A stretch of 64,000 bases of DNA, taken from Phytopythium helicoides. Lineage: Eukaryota; Oomycota; Peronosporomycetes; Pythiales; Pythiaceae. Every line of letters begins with the position of its first letter. Positions within the stretch are counted from its first letter, which is position 1. Below, one piece after another: positions 22,817-33,090 of the stretch. Made by a program: the position numbers and the translations under genes. The notes under the pieces were generated by a model. It saw nothing but the letters and a program-made list of their open reading frames with translations. It made no database searches and was not told the DNA's origin. The DNA is taken from contig JANFNE010000017.1 of assembly GCA_024867545.1 (NCBI GenBank), forward strand, positions 397,001 through 461,000, written 5' to 3'.

Positions 22817-23943
22817 TTAGTTAAAGAGCATGGACACCGACTTTTTGGAGTGGATGTTGCGGATCGCCTGCGCGACGAGCGGGGCGATATCCAGCTGCAC
22901 GATCTTCTCGTTGCCGACGCAGCTCTCGGGCAGCGGCGTCGTGTTGACGACCACGACCTCCTTGAGGGCCGAGTTCTTGATCTTCTCGCTGGCCGTGCCG
23001 TTGAAGAGACCGTGGGACGCAAAGGCGTAGACGTTGCGGGCGCCGTGGTCGACCAGGTGCTGCGCGGCCTTGCACAGCGTGCCGGCCGTGTCGATCATGT
23101 CGTCGACAATGATGCAGTCAGAGCCCTCAACGGTGCCGACGAGGTCCATGCGGTCGATCTCGTTGGCCTTGATGCGCTGCTTGATGATCATGGCGAGACC
23201 CGTGTTGGGCAGGCCGTGCTTGCCAACCAGCCACTCGCGAACTTCTTGGCGCGCGCGACGCCGCCGGCGTCCGGGGACACCACGACAGGGTTCACGAGCT
23301 CGTGCGTGCCGAAGTAGGTGACGCCGACCAGGCCGCCGTCAAGGTTGTCGACGGGCACGCGCGGGCCGAAGAAGCCCTGGATCTGTCCGCAGTGAGGTCG
23401 ACGGCGATGACGCGGTCGACGCCCATGGCCTCGAGCAGGCGCGCGACGTCGGCGGCCGAGATGGGCACGCGCGCGGCCATCTTGCGGTCCTGGCGCGCGT
23501 AGCCGTAGTAGGGGATGACGGCGGTGATGCGGCGCGCCGAGGAGCGGCGCATGGTGCTGACCATGAGCAGCAGCTCCATGAGGTTCTCGTTGACCGGCAC
23601 GCACGTGGGCTGCACGATGTACACGTCCTTGCCGCGCACGTTCTCGTGCACCATGACGTTGACTTCCCCGTCCGCGAAGCGCTCGACCGTGATCTTTACC
23701 CAGCTCGACGCCCACGAGCTTGGCCACGTTGCTGGCCAGCTCCGGGTTGGCGTTGCCGCTGAAGATCTTGAGGCCGTTCAGCTTGGGCTGCTTGGCCACG
23801 ATGGCCGGCCGAGGGTACGCCGACGGATCCTCCTGCGCCAGCGCCGCACGCGGCTGCGCCCACGACCCCAGCGCGACGCCCGCGGCCGCGCAGCCGAGCG
23901 CAGCGGCCGTCAGCCGCGCGGGACGTACCAGCTGCCGGAACAT
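22817..23943 (-). CDS. Ribose-phosphate pyrophosphokinase (PRPP synthetase)
   Basis: Makes PRPP from ribose 5-phosphate and ATP for nucleotide, histidine and tryptophan synthesis. Conserved segments are all present: [59 protein letters not shown](H)[13 protein letters not shown], and the PRPP-binding loop [15 protein letters not shown]. They lie in three frames. The shifts are an extra A near 23690 (AAAG for AAG), a missing C near 23380 and a missing C near 23237, each restoring the family consensus if undone. The first 55 residues ([20 protein letters not shown]...) are an extension rich in Arg and Ala that looks like a mitochondrial presequence or signal anchor. Divergent from anthranilate synthase II, with a shared motif-rich promoter. 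Confidence 0.92.
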
Positions 23944-24617
23944 GTCGAAGAGGGCGGCGGCGGCGACGATTGAGAAGTGTGAAGCACAACCACGAACCGC
24001 GGGGAACGGTACAGCGTACCACCCTTGCATGCACAGGAGAGGTTCGCAAACACTCGATTGCCAAGGCATGACTTCCAGGTAGTCCACCAAATGACGTCCA
24101 GGAAGTCATCGTATCGGCACCCCCCTATTTTTGACACCCATAGCGAATTCCGCTACCTTGTTCTGGCATTTCACGAATCTGACCACCACTTTTGAAACCA
24201 GCCAATCAGAGGCCGCCAAAATTCCTAGCATTTCTAACACCATTTCTAGCATCGACTACCCGGAAGTCATATGTGGACTGCGGAATCGGCACCTGGTACC
24301 ACAATATAAATTACTTCGTCTGCGATACCCCCAGTGCGCAGAACCCATGAGTGTATACTGAAAGATTACGAAGTATAGTATACAACCATAGTTTTAGCCA
24401 ATGGGAGGCCTCTATCATGGACTACCCGGAAGTCAAAACTCTGGTAGTGGCTACCAGGTAGTCAAATTGTACAGGAAGACGGTACCGGTACCAAGCCGGG
24501 GGCACTTTGTACCGAGCCTTCGGTTCGTGGGACCTTCCGTGTACCTGCACCACAAGAACGTGCAGCGCCTGCAGCTTTGATGGCCCCACACGACACGCCA
24601 CTTTACGAAAAGGGACC
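23944..24617. promoter_or_regulatory. Shared divergent promoter, PRPP synthetase / anthranilate synthase II
   Basis: 674 bp between two opposite start codons with no coding potential. It contains five copies of a 15-bp quasi-palindrome (annotated separately), CCAAT boxes at 24202-24206 and 24398-24402, and KpnI-like GGTACC palindromes near 24294 and 24481-24492. No classical oomycete initiator was recognised. Confidence 0.6.
24070..24463. promoter_or_regulatory. Five-copy 15-bp quasi-palindromic motif cluster
   Basis: Consensus GACTWCCNGGWAGTC, an inverted repeat of GACTWCC around one central base. Copies: 24070-24084 (GACTTCCAGGTAGTC), 24093-24107 (GACGTCCAGGAAGTC), 24254-24268 and 24420-24434 (both GACTACCCGGAAGTC), and 24449-24463 (GGCTACCAGGTAGTC). 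Symmetry and repetition suggest sites for a dimeric DNA-binding protein controlling one or both flanking genes. Function is inferred; the repetition is seen directly. Confidence 0.65.
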
Positions 24618-25370
24618 ATGGTGGCGACGCGCGTGCTGCTCGTGGACAACTACGACTCGTTCACGTACAACATCTACCAGGTGCGCGGGGCTTTTTTTTT
24701 ATGCGGTGGCGCGCGCGCGCGCGTAGAGGTGACCCGGACTGACGCGATATTTTTTGCGTTGGAGCAGTACATGGCGCAGCTGGGGGCGGATGTGGAGGTG
24801 CGCCGCAACGACCAGATCACGCTGGACGAGATCCGCGAGATGAACCCAGACCGCATCATGATCTCGCCCGGCCCTGGATACCCCAAGGACGCGGGCGTGT
24901 CCTGCGATGTCATCCGCGAGTTCGCGGGCAAGATCCCCATCGCTGGCGTCTGCCTCGGTGCGGCTGGCTCCCTGAGTTTGGACGCGATGGTGGGGGTCGC
25001 CTCGCTGACGGTATCGCTCTCTTCTGCGCTGGATGCAATGCAGGCCACCAGGCCATGTTCGAGGTGTTTGGCGGCAAGGTGGACCACGCGGGCGAGATCG
25101 TGCACGGCAAGCAGTCCGTGATGGTGAACGACGGCAAGGGATTGTTCAAGGGCATGCCGGCCGAGTTCAAGGCCGATCCGCTACCACTCGCTCGTGGGAC
25201 TCCCCGAGACGCTGCCGGAAGACCTCGAGGTGACGGCCACGGTCAAGGGCACCAACATGATCATGGGCGTGCGGCACAAAAAGTACAAGGTCGAGGGCTT
25301 CCAGTTCCACCCCGAGAGCATCCTGACCGAGGACGGACTCAAGCTCATCCAGAACTTCCTCGAGATGTGA
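24618..25370 (+). CDS. trpG: Anthranilate synthase component II (glutamine amidotransferase)
   Basis: Class-I glutamine amidotransferase that hydrolyses glutamine and passes ammonia to the anthranilate synthase large subunit, the first step of tryptophan synthesis. Exon 1 gives [17 protein letters not shown]; exon 2 gives [16 protein letters not shown] and [13 protein letters not shown]; exon 3 gives the nucleophile loop [13 protein letters not shown], then IVHGK. The catalytic His-Glu is in [14 protein letters not shown]. Two introns (24679-24768 and about 24958-25048) have GT-AG ends; removing the second joins C-L-G to H-Q. A single extra base near 25178 separates KA from [21 protein letters not shown]. 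Length (about 195 residues) fits a stand-alone subunit rather than a fusion. Start chosen at the ATG preceding [13 protein letters not shown]. Confidence 0.9.
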
Positions 25371-25508
25371 AAAGAGATGGGATAGCAGTACATATAGGTG
25401 TCGGATTCGTAGCGCAGGTTGGATGCGATCCAACCGTGCCCACGCAGTTGAATGGACAGTGCTGCGACGAGTGAGACGCCACACTTCAGTCGTATTTCCG
25501 ATAATTCT

Positions 25509-27179
25509 TCAGTCCTCATTGAAATGAAACTCCAGCCGATCTTCCGACGCAGGAGCGGCCGACGACGCTAGGACCTGCGCAATCGGGACTCACAAGTCAG
25601 CAACAACGCTCACGCAAACCACGCGCAGCAGCACTACTCGTTACCTGAAGATCCTCGATGACGTCCCGGTTGTCCGTCGTCCACGCGAGGAACCGCTGGA
25701 ATTGGTGAGGGGTCATTGTGTTGCGGGTCTGCTGAAGCATGGACTGTCGAACGTAGACAACAAAGTGTCAACAGTTATCTACACAAGCATTGACGTGCCA
25801 AGACATACCTCAGTGCCAGGGAAGTACAGCCAGTCGTGCGCCTGCAACACTGCAAAGCACTTGCGAATGGCGTCGAGCTTGCGCGCTTCGTCGCTAGCGT
25901 ATGTCGACATGCTGGCCAGCTGCCGACACTGCTCGGGCGTCAGCCCAAGCTGCGTGCGCAGCGAGCGCGAGAGGTCGGAGTTATCCGTGGCAACCTCGAT
26001 GAGCACTTGGTTTTCAAAATTGGCTCGGCGAAGCTGGGAGCAACACCACACGAGTTAAGCTTTATAAACGGCTAGATCACCAAGCACGTTCACTGCGCTC
26101 AACATACCGCGTCGGTGTTTCGTGAATGCTGGCCCAAGATGCGAGACATGAGCTCCATCTTGGACTCCTTGGACATCATGGCGTGACGGAGGTGCTCGCC
26201 AGAGCTGTACTCTGTCATCGAGCATTTTTGCAAATCAGCAAAAGAATACAAGTCCATCTAGCGCGATCGCTCACGTACCAAGCGCGCTCTGAAGCTCCTG
26301 CGCCTGCCCGTTGCCGAACTGGTGCGACTTGAGCAAGTTCAACGAGTTCTCGAGCTTTGAGACCTCCCCTTCATAGGTCTCGACCATGCCCTTCTTTTTT
26401 TCGCGACGCACGCGTGCTGAGGCACGGTTGCGCTCCAACCTGTTCAGTATATGTCAGCCTTCTTGGACAAAATGGAACGCCAGTGCAGTTGTCTTGTAGT
26501 TGTTGTGAGCTTACCGTCGTTGCCGCCGGTCGTCTTCCTCCTGCAACTTCTGGTAGATCGATAGCAAGTCTGGCGTGCGCATAATCTGCTTGATCTCTCG
26601 GTGCCCATGAGCGACGGGTCGGTGCCGCTCACGCGCGCCAGCAGCGCCGTGTCCATCGTCAATCCACCGGTGCCAGCCGCAAACTGCGCGGCCGAGATGC
26701 CGCCAACGCCCTCCTGGCGCCGAACCCCCCCTCCTCCCGCCTTCCCACCGGCAGCTCCGGCACCAAACATGGCCGAGCTGTCCTGGAACGACATGGTGCG
26801 CATGCCCGCGGACGGGCTCCGCTGCGTCGCGTCTCGCCCATTGCCCTTGCCGTCTCCATTCGCATTATCTGCGCCACGAACGCTCCGTCCATTAGCCCCG
26901 CAACCACAACAACAAGAAAAAAAGCGCCAGCAGCCAACACAGCGCCGCACCTCGGCCCGCGCCAAACAGCATGCCGGGCTTCATGGCCGGCGGCCCGCGG
27001 CCCAGCACGTCGTAGCCGAACGGCCCCGCGCCGCCTCCGCCCGCGGGCGGCGCGTACGACGGCAGCGCGCTCGGCAGGTCGCCGTCGCCGTCCGCCGCCT
27101 TCCCCGCGGCCGCCGCGGGCTGCAGGAACGAGTGGAACTGCGCGCCGCCGCCGCCCTCGAAGCCCGCGCCGCCCTCCAT
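25509..27179 (-). CDS. bZIP transcription factor (oomycete type)
   Basis: Nuclear DNA-binding protein. After a Gly/Ala/Pro-rich N-terminus comes IKQIMRTPDLLSIYQKLQEE, then the basic region LERNRASARVRREKKK. This has the invariant Asn and, nine positions on, Arg (N-x7-R). A short zipper follows with heptad positions Y, L, L and N. The C-terminal half has LGLTPEQCRQLASMSTYAS, AIRKCFAVLQAHDWLYFPG and FQRFLAWTTDNRDVIEDL, and ends LEFHFNED. There are about six short introns, e.g. one splitting R from LERNRAS near 26439-26515. One single-base loss near 26605 (ACCGAGAGATC for ACCGAGGAGATC) breaks the frame. It is divergent from exonuclease 1 by 150 bp. Target genes are unknown. Confidence 0.85.
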
Positions 27180-27331
27180 CGCGCCGCGGACTTTCTCCCT
27201 TTTGTCGATGCTTTTTCTGGTCAAAGCGCGTGACGCGCGCGGCGTGCCCGGCGAGAAACGCAAGTACCGTACATGAAGCACTAGGTGCGATGGGCTGGAG
27301 GTGTTGGCGAGGTTTCCCGCCAGAAAACGGC

Positions 27332-29553
27332 ATGGGCATCGACGGGCTGCTGCGGCAGCTCAAGGGCGGCGTCGAGGCCGCGCACCTGCGCCAGTTCGCG
27401 GGCCAGACGGTCGTGGTCGACGCCTTCTCGTGGCTGCACAAGGCGTGCGTTCTGCGCGGCGGGGTGGGCTGCGGAATGCAAGCGAGTTGACGTTGACGCC
27501 GGGTGGATGGTGACTGGCTGGTAGGTGCTACGGGTGCGCCTTCGAGCTGTCCACGGGGCGAGCGACAGACTCGTACGTGCGCTACATGCTGCGCAAGGTC
27601 GACCTGGTTCGCTCGTGCGGCGTCAAGCAAGTCATCCTCGTGTTCGACGGCCAGCGCCTGCCGCTCAAGGTGAGGGCCAGCGCGCGACTGAAACATGGGA
27701 TTTCAGCGGGGCTGATGTCACGGTGCAATTAGGCATCGACCCATGAAAAAAGGCAACGATACAAGGAAGAAAACAGGAAGCTCGCGCTCGAGTCGATGCA
27801 GGCGGCGAGGCGCCTCGATGGAGACGATCGGCAAAATGAGATGAACAAGGTGTACTCGTATTTCCAGAAGGTATCGATGGTGGTCAGCTCACTCCTGCTG
27901 AAAGACAATACGCTAAGATTCGTGTGTGTCCATGCAGTCAGTGTCAATAAGTCCACAAGTGATTGAGAACGTCATGAACGCATTTCGTGAAGCCAAGATT
28001 CCGTTCGTCGTCGCACCTTTTGAAGCCGACCCGCAGGTGACTTCAGATGAAGACGGCGATCATGAAATTAAGCACTAGGAGCTGATGACTCTTTGCCAAA
28101 TTCGCTGCTAGATGGTATGGCTATGCAAGGAAGAGGGTGCATCCGCAATCATCACGGAAGACTCGGACGTGCTCGTGTATTGCATGGCTGCCAATGTTGA
28201 CGTTCCAGTTCTCGTGAAACTGGACGATGCTGGATCAGTTCAGGTGACGAAACAAAACAAAAAACCTGCATCGAGTTCACTTCAGCTCTGCTCATCTGTG
28301 ACTTTCGGTAGGCTGTCTCAAGATCGATTCTTCATCGGAACTCACGCAACAGCAGTAAGACGTTGGGTAGATTGAAAGTATGAGTTGTGCGATTGATACG
28401 AACTAACTCTTCATCACTGTAGAGGACGCCTTCATGAAGAAAATCCATTTCTCACATCTGGTGACAAAAACGCGACTAGGATGTTTGTTCAGGCTTGCGT
28501 TCTCGCTGGCTGCGACTTTCTCGACTCGCTGCCCAACACAGGCATCGTGGTAAGTCTAGTCCGATTTCGTCAGAAAGTCCTTCTGAACTCAAGCCAATCT
28601 AACTGGACCTGCCATCATAGACTGCGGTAAAGCACATCTTCAATTTCAGAGGCGCGCCAGACCCCCTGCGTGTTCAACGCATCCTATTCAAGCTGTCGAG
28701 TGGAGGCACAGTGATCCCACCTGACTACAAAGAGGGATTTGCGCAAGCTGAATGTCTGTTCTACCACCACATCATCTTCAATGCGAAGCAACAAGCTTGC
28801 CAGTTTCTTGTCGACCAACATCATGCAAACAGCTTTCCTGATGTTTACAAGCTCGCGTGCGCTTCTCTGAGTGTCGATGAAGACGCGCACCGTGTGGATC
28901 TCCATGCAAGTGGATCGGCATCCAAAAGCAGTTTTTTAGGCTCCATTCCATCCGTCAGTCTAGTCCAGGAGCTCTACGCTGGACGACTCTGCCCGCGTTC
29001 ACTGCGAGAGCTTTCGGTCGCGAACAGCGATTCGAGCCACTCACGAAACGTAGATACACCAGCAATCCACTCGAGCTATTCACAGGATTTGTCATCGAAT
29101 CAAGACGCTAGCTCTCGGGGTAGCGCTTTCGTCACGACAGTCGCTCGGCGAGAAGTTCGCGCTATCCCCGCTGGTAGCTCTCCACCCATTCGCAGTAAAC
29201 ATCACGCGGAATCGTCCATGAAGAGCTTACTTCAGACGTATAGCTCCTCAGTGACACATTCCGGATCGACTCAAAATGTTGTAAGCCACGACGTTGGTAC
29301 GATCGAGTCTCCCGTGAAACAAGTAGTGGAATCTACGGTTGTCAAGCCGACTTCGATGCAAGATCTGTTCAAGCGGCACTCACGCGACACACGAGCCAGC
29401 GAGACATCCGCGCCACTGAAAAAGATCAAGACTACCCCAGCCAACGCCAGCAACTCGGTAGTGATCCAAAGAAACCAAGACAGCAGTCGTCCGAAACTTA
29501 GCAGTTGCAGGCAAGAAGCAGAGGAAATGGAGGAGCAGGTGGAACGCTATTGA
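27332..29553 (+). CDS. EXO1: Exonuclease 1 (FEN1/XPG family)
   Basis: 5'-3' exonuclease/flap endonuclease of mismatch repair and DNA end resection. The N domain starts MGIDGLLRQLKGGVEAAHLR and has VVVDAFSWLHKA and ILVFDGQRLPLK. The I domain has IPFVVAPFEADPQMVWLCKE and IITEDSDVLVYC, then FVQACVLAGCDFLDSLPNTGIV; these carry the family's metal-binding acids. A helix-hairpin-helix stretch (TAVKHIFNF) and a long Ser-rich tail follow, as in other EXO1 proteins. Seven or so introns of 60-110 bases separate the exons. One junction near 28240-28305 does not keep frame with the evident splice sites, so a base may be wrong there. The last exon (28,620-29,553) is open and ends VERY. EXO1 rather than FEN1 because of the tail and I-domain spacing. 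Confidence 0.88.
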
Positions 29554-30920
29554 GCTTTTTCAAAAAGATATGATATATTTTTTTCCGTCTAGACCAGGTT
29601 GAACGACCTTCACTGAAAGTGTATCCATGGGTTGACATTGATAGTGATGGTCTTGAAGTTGTCGTGTGCCGGATCCGCAGAGCTCATTTCCAAATCGGCC
29701 GCGCAGTGCGCAAGCCGGTGCCTTGGCACCCGTTCAGGGATCCAAGGACCCCAAGATGGCGGACTCGCCTCGTTGTGAGCTCGCCATCTCTTCCAAGCTC
29801 ATGTAACCAAGCTCGTGGCTTCCAGTTTGAAGTGGCAATCATCCTACAACCTCGACGTCGACACCAAGGCAGTTTTCAGCAACAACCATACCCCTGGACC
29901 CATAACCTACCCGGGTCTACAGACTGTCTGTGGTTGCGTCGATGTCGCGAGAGTTGGGTGATTGCTTCGCGTTCCGGAGATCAAGGGTGACATTTGAGCG
30001 CGTCTGTGAGTCTCTCGAAGTCTCAAGATGTGAGGAAGATATGAAAAAGTGAAGAGCGACGACAGAGCGAGCTGCGGGTTATCCAGCCACCCCGGCATCT
30101 ACACCAAGGCAGCCTTCAGCAGCCACCAGGAACCGTGGATCACCCAAACCTACTTCTATAGTTCTTTGTGTTGTCTGTTGTTGTGTGGGTGCCGAGGCAC
30201 GTTGTATGACCAGCATCGCGTTTCGGGCTGCTGCAATTCCAAGTTTGAGAAGAAGAGGTGAAGCGCGTGGTAATCGTGAGCAAGAGATGAAGGAGTGTTT
30301 CGGTCACGCAACAAGCGCGATGCCGGTGCACAGGGCAGTGTTCAGCAACAACCATATCCCAGGATCGCGAAACCAGGGCTGTGTTCAGCAACGACCATAT
30401 CCCTGGATCGCAAAATCATGATCTATAAGTGCTGTCTGTGGTTGTATCGATGTCGCAGTGCGTTGCTTGTCCAGCCTCCGATTTGAATGACTCTGGGACA
30501 GCCAACAGCAATCAGGAGTTTGATCGCTCGTTGGATTTCTCGACGGGTATTACGCGCTGTCCGTGACTGTATTGACGATGAGTGGGAGGTACTATGCGCT
30601 CTTGCTTTGCCAATATGGTGTCGGTAGTAGCTTAGTTGTAGCACAGCATTGCAATACAGTGTCTTGTTCGACTGGCTAGATGGAGTTTCTAGTGATTAGT
30701 GACGCAAGAGGGAGCTGAGCCTGGGAAGCATCTACCCTGTGCAACAGCTCCGAATCCAACTCAAAACCCCTAGGTAGTAGCAGTTTCCTTGTTCATTGTG
30801 CTACCAGAGTTACAGTGTGAGGGCATCGCTTCTCAGCACGAGCTTTCGAGATGCGAGTGAGTGCTCCAGGGTGCTGCACCAATGCGACGTGGTGGCGAAG
30901 ATGTCGAGCTGCACAGCCAC
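29554..30920. repeat. Degenerate repeat region with protease-like fragments
   Basis: No complete gene. A motif reading roughly AAGGCAGNNTTCAGCAAC followed by ACCATATCCC and TGGATC recurs near 29862, 30105, 30328 and 30371. A second block (CTGTCTGTGGTTG, then TCGATGTCGC) recurs near 29920, 30170 and 30430. Translated at 30075-30150, one copy reads SCGLSSHPGIYTKAAFSSH then EPWITQTY, which resembles the C-terminal end of trypsin-like serine proteases (C..P..PGxYT...WI). The other copies have the same core with indels. I read this as decayed tandem fragments; the identity is tentative. Confidence 0.4.
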
Positions 30921-31697
30921 TTACAAGCGCGAGTCAGCGCTATCAAAGCCGTTGTTGAACTTGAGGTGCTCCTTGATGAGCGCCGAGATGCTGCGGAAGC
31001 CCGGCGCCTTGGAGTCGTTCGCGAGCTGGAAGATGGCCGACTCGACCGACGTGATGAACGCCCCCGACTGGCGCATGCGCTGTCCAACCACCACAACCTC
31101 AATAAGCACAAAACTCGCGAACGTTGAAACAGTGAAAGCAGATTCTACAAACCTCGAGCGCCGTCGCGCGCGTGAAGCTGGACGAACTCGAGACGGCGTC
31201 GGCGAGCACGTGGACGTCATACCCTCGCTCGAGCAGGTCGAGACATGTCTGAAGCACGCACACGTGGGTCTCGATGCCGCATAGCAGCACGGACTTGCGC
31301 TGCTGCATGTCGGGTGAGCGCAGGTAGTCCTCAACCTCGGGCGTGACCATGGAGAAGAGCGTCTTGTCGAAGACCTTGACGTCGCGCGCGTCCTCGAGGT
31401 TCTTGACGATCTCTGGCACCGTGGGGCCCAGACGCGCCGAGTACTGCGTCGTCACTAGCACGGGCACATCCAAGATCTTGGCGGCCGAGATCTGGCGGTC
31501 AGGAGCACGTCAGTAGGCGCGAACGGCCGGGGGAAGGCGCGGGAATCGCGCGCTCCTACCGCCGAGTTGGTGCCGTGCACCACCGTGGGCAGCTGGAAGA
31601 TGCGGTCGCGGAAGATCTCCTGGATGTCGCACACGAACAGCACGGTGGACGCCGGCAGCAGCTTGCCCAGGCGCCTGGAGGCGGCGGTCAGCGCCAT
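30921..31697 (-). CDS. Isochorismatase-like cysteine hydrolase (ISOC1/2 type)
   Basis: Member of the isochorismatase-like hydrolase superfamily; the substrate of the eukaryotic ISOC branch is not established. The Asp-Lys-Cys triad is visible: D in VLFVCDIQEIFRD, K in VFDKTLFSMVTP, and C in LLCGIETHVCVLQT. LPTVVHGTNSA and PVLVTTQYSARLGPTVPEI complete the fold. Two introns: one about 67 bases splitting NSA from ISAAKILDVPV (near 31495-31560), and one of about 80 bases splitting ATALE from RMRQSGAFITSVE (about 31075-31150). Ends GFDSADSRL. I start at the ATG of MALTAASRRLGKLLPAS. The frame continues open upstream without a recognised domain, so a longer N-terminus is possible. Same strand as the old yellow enzyme 260 bp upstream. 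Confidence 0.88.
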
Positions 31698-31956
31698 GTC
31701 GGCGGTCTTCTTGACAGATTGCGAGTCAACGAGTGCGTTGAACTTGCGGGAATAGGGCGGGCGACTTGAGGTTTGTATGGGACCTGCGGGTTTAGTTGAC
31801 TTGGATTCAACCAGCGCTATTTTGGCCCGGGTTTTTATGTTGATGCTACTCTGTGGGCTTGACCCGGCCCACCCGTACGTTGAAGTGTTCTTCAACATGG
31901 CATCGCTCTTGCTGATTGACGTCTGAAGTAGACCAAGGCAGCGCTTTACAGCGCGC

Positions 31957-33090
31957 CTAAGACTGAATGGACTCGAGGAACGGGTAGTCGGCGTAGCCGA
32001 TGTCGAGCGGCACACCCTCCGTCCAGTAGAATGTCTTGCGGTCCCAGTCGTTGGCGGGAGCGCCGACCTTCAGGCGATGGACCAGGTCCGGTGTCGAGAT
32101 GAAGTCCCGACCGAACGCTACACAGTCGGCGGTCCCGTCCTCAACGACCTGGATGGCTTCGTCGCGAGAGTATCCCGACGCAGTCATGAGCACGCCATTG
32201 TACAGCGGTCGGAAGAACTTGGTCACGCCTCCCTCCGGCACAAGCGGACTCGTGAAGTGGTACCCGCGAGGCTCGATGAGGTGCACGTATGACAGGTTCA
32301 AGCGGTTGAGCTTGCTGATCACGTAGCTGTACGTCTCGGCGGGAGTCGAGTCTGTGCAACCGTTGGTAACACCGAATGGAGATAGCCGGATACCGACTTT
32401 GCTCGAGTCGAGCACGCTCACGATGCCTTCAAGCGTCTCAAGGAGCAGACGCGCGCGATTCTCGATGCTGCCGCCGTATGCGTCCGTGCGCTTATTGACG
32501 CCGTCGCAGAGAAACTGCTCGAGAAGGTACCCGTTTGCAGCGTGGAGCTCGACGCCATCAAAGCCCGCGGCAATGGCGTTCTTGGCTGCGATCTTGTAGT
32601 CCTCCACAATCTGTGGGATTTCATCCAGTTCGAGCGCGCGCGGTGTGCCGTAGCGTTTTCGACCTTCTCGTGTGACCGAAAAGGTCTTGATATTCTCCAT
32701 GGACACAGCGGAGGATGACACGGGTAGCACGCCTTTCGGCAGGTTCAAAGGGTGAGTCATGCGACCAGTGTGGAACAGCTGCACGAAGATCTTGCCGCCC
32801 TTGTCGTGTACGGCTTTGTTCACGAGTTTCCAGCCTTCAATTTGCTCTTGCGTAAAGAGCCCAGGTGATCGATAGTGCCCACAAGCCGACGGGCTGATAT
32901 TCGTAGCCTCCGCGACGATGAGACCGCCATCCGTTGCACGCTGAGCGTGGTAGAGCGCAACGAGATCGGTGCAAACACCAAAGTCGCCTGTGCGCACACG
33001 TGTGAGTGGGGCCATCACCACTCGGTGCTTTAGTTGGACTGGGTTTTTGCCGCCAAGCGTCAGAGGAGAGAAGAGCTTGGAGTTGGCCAT
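31957..33090 (-). CDS. Old yellow enzyme family NADH:flavin oxidoreductase
   Basis: FMN-dependent ene-reductase reducing activated C=C bonds with NAD(P)H. Intact 377-residue frame with no introns. Family landmarks: KHRVVMAPLTRVR near residue 21, LIVAEATNISP at 57, FVQLFHTGR at 102, the substrate-binding HAAN at 183-186 within DGVELHAANGYLLEQF, and the proton donor Tyr in KRTDAYGGSIENRAR. The phosphate-binding end follows: GYSRDEAIQVVEDG and VAFGRDFISTPDL. Length is typical of the plant OPR/yeast OYE branch. No targeting peptide is visible, so probably cytosolic. The physiological substrate cannot be told from sequence. Confidence 0.95.
   Translation of the reverse strand: MANSKLFSPLTLGGKNPVQLKHRVVMAPLTRVRTGDFGVCTDLVALYHAQRATDGGLIVAEATNISPSACGHYRSPGLFTQEQIEGWKLVNKAVHDKGGKIFVQLFHTGRMTHPLNLPKGVLPVSSSAVSMENIKTFSVTREGRKRYGTPRALELDEIPQIVEDYKIAAKNAIAAGFDGVELHAANGYLLEQFLCDGVNKRTDAYGGSIENRARLLLETLEGIVSVLDSSKVGIRLSPFGVTNGCTDSTPAETYSYVISKLNRLNLSYVHLIEPRGYHFTSPLVPEGGVTKFFRPLYNGVLMTASGYSRDEAIQVVEDGTADCVAFGRDFISTPDLVHRLKVGAPANDWDRKTFYWTEGVPLDIGYADYPFLESIQS

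Noticed and set aside
23188..23943. PRPP synthetase as a true pseudogene
   Set aside because: Three shifts each involve a single base, and removing them gives a perfect family match with no missense decay in catalytic loops. Sequence error is the simpler view.
24131..24361. Small gene in the PRPP synthetase / TrpG spacer
   Set aside because: The 76-codon frame has no conserved features and contains two of the repeated promoter motifs and CCAAT boxes.
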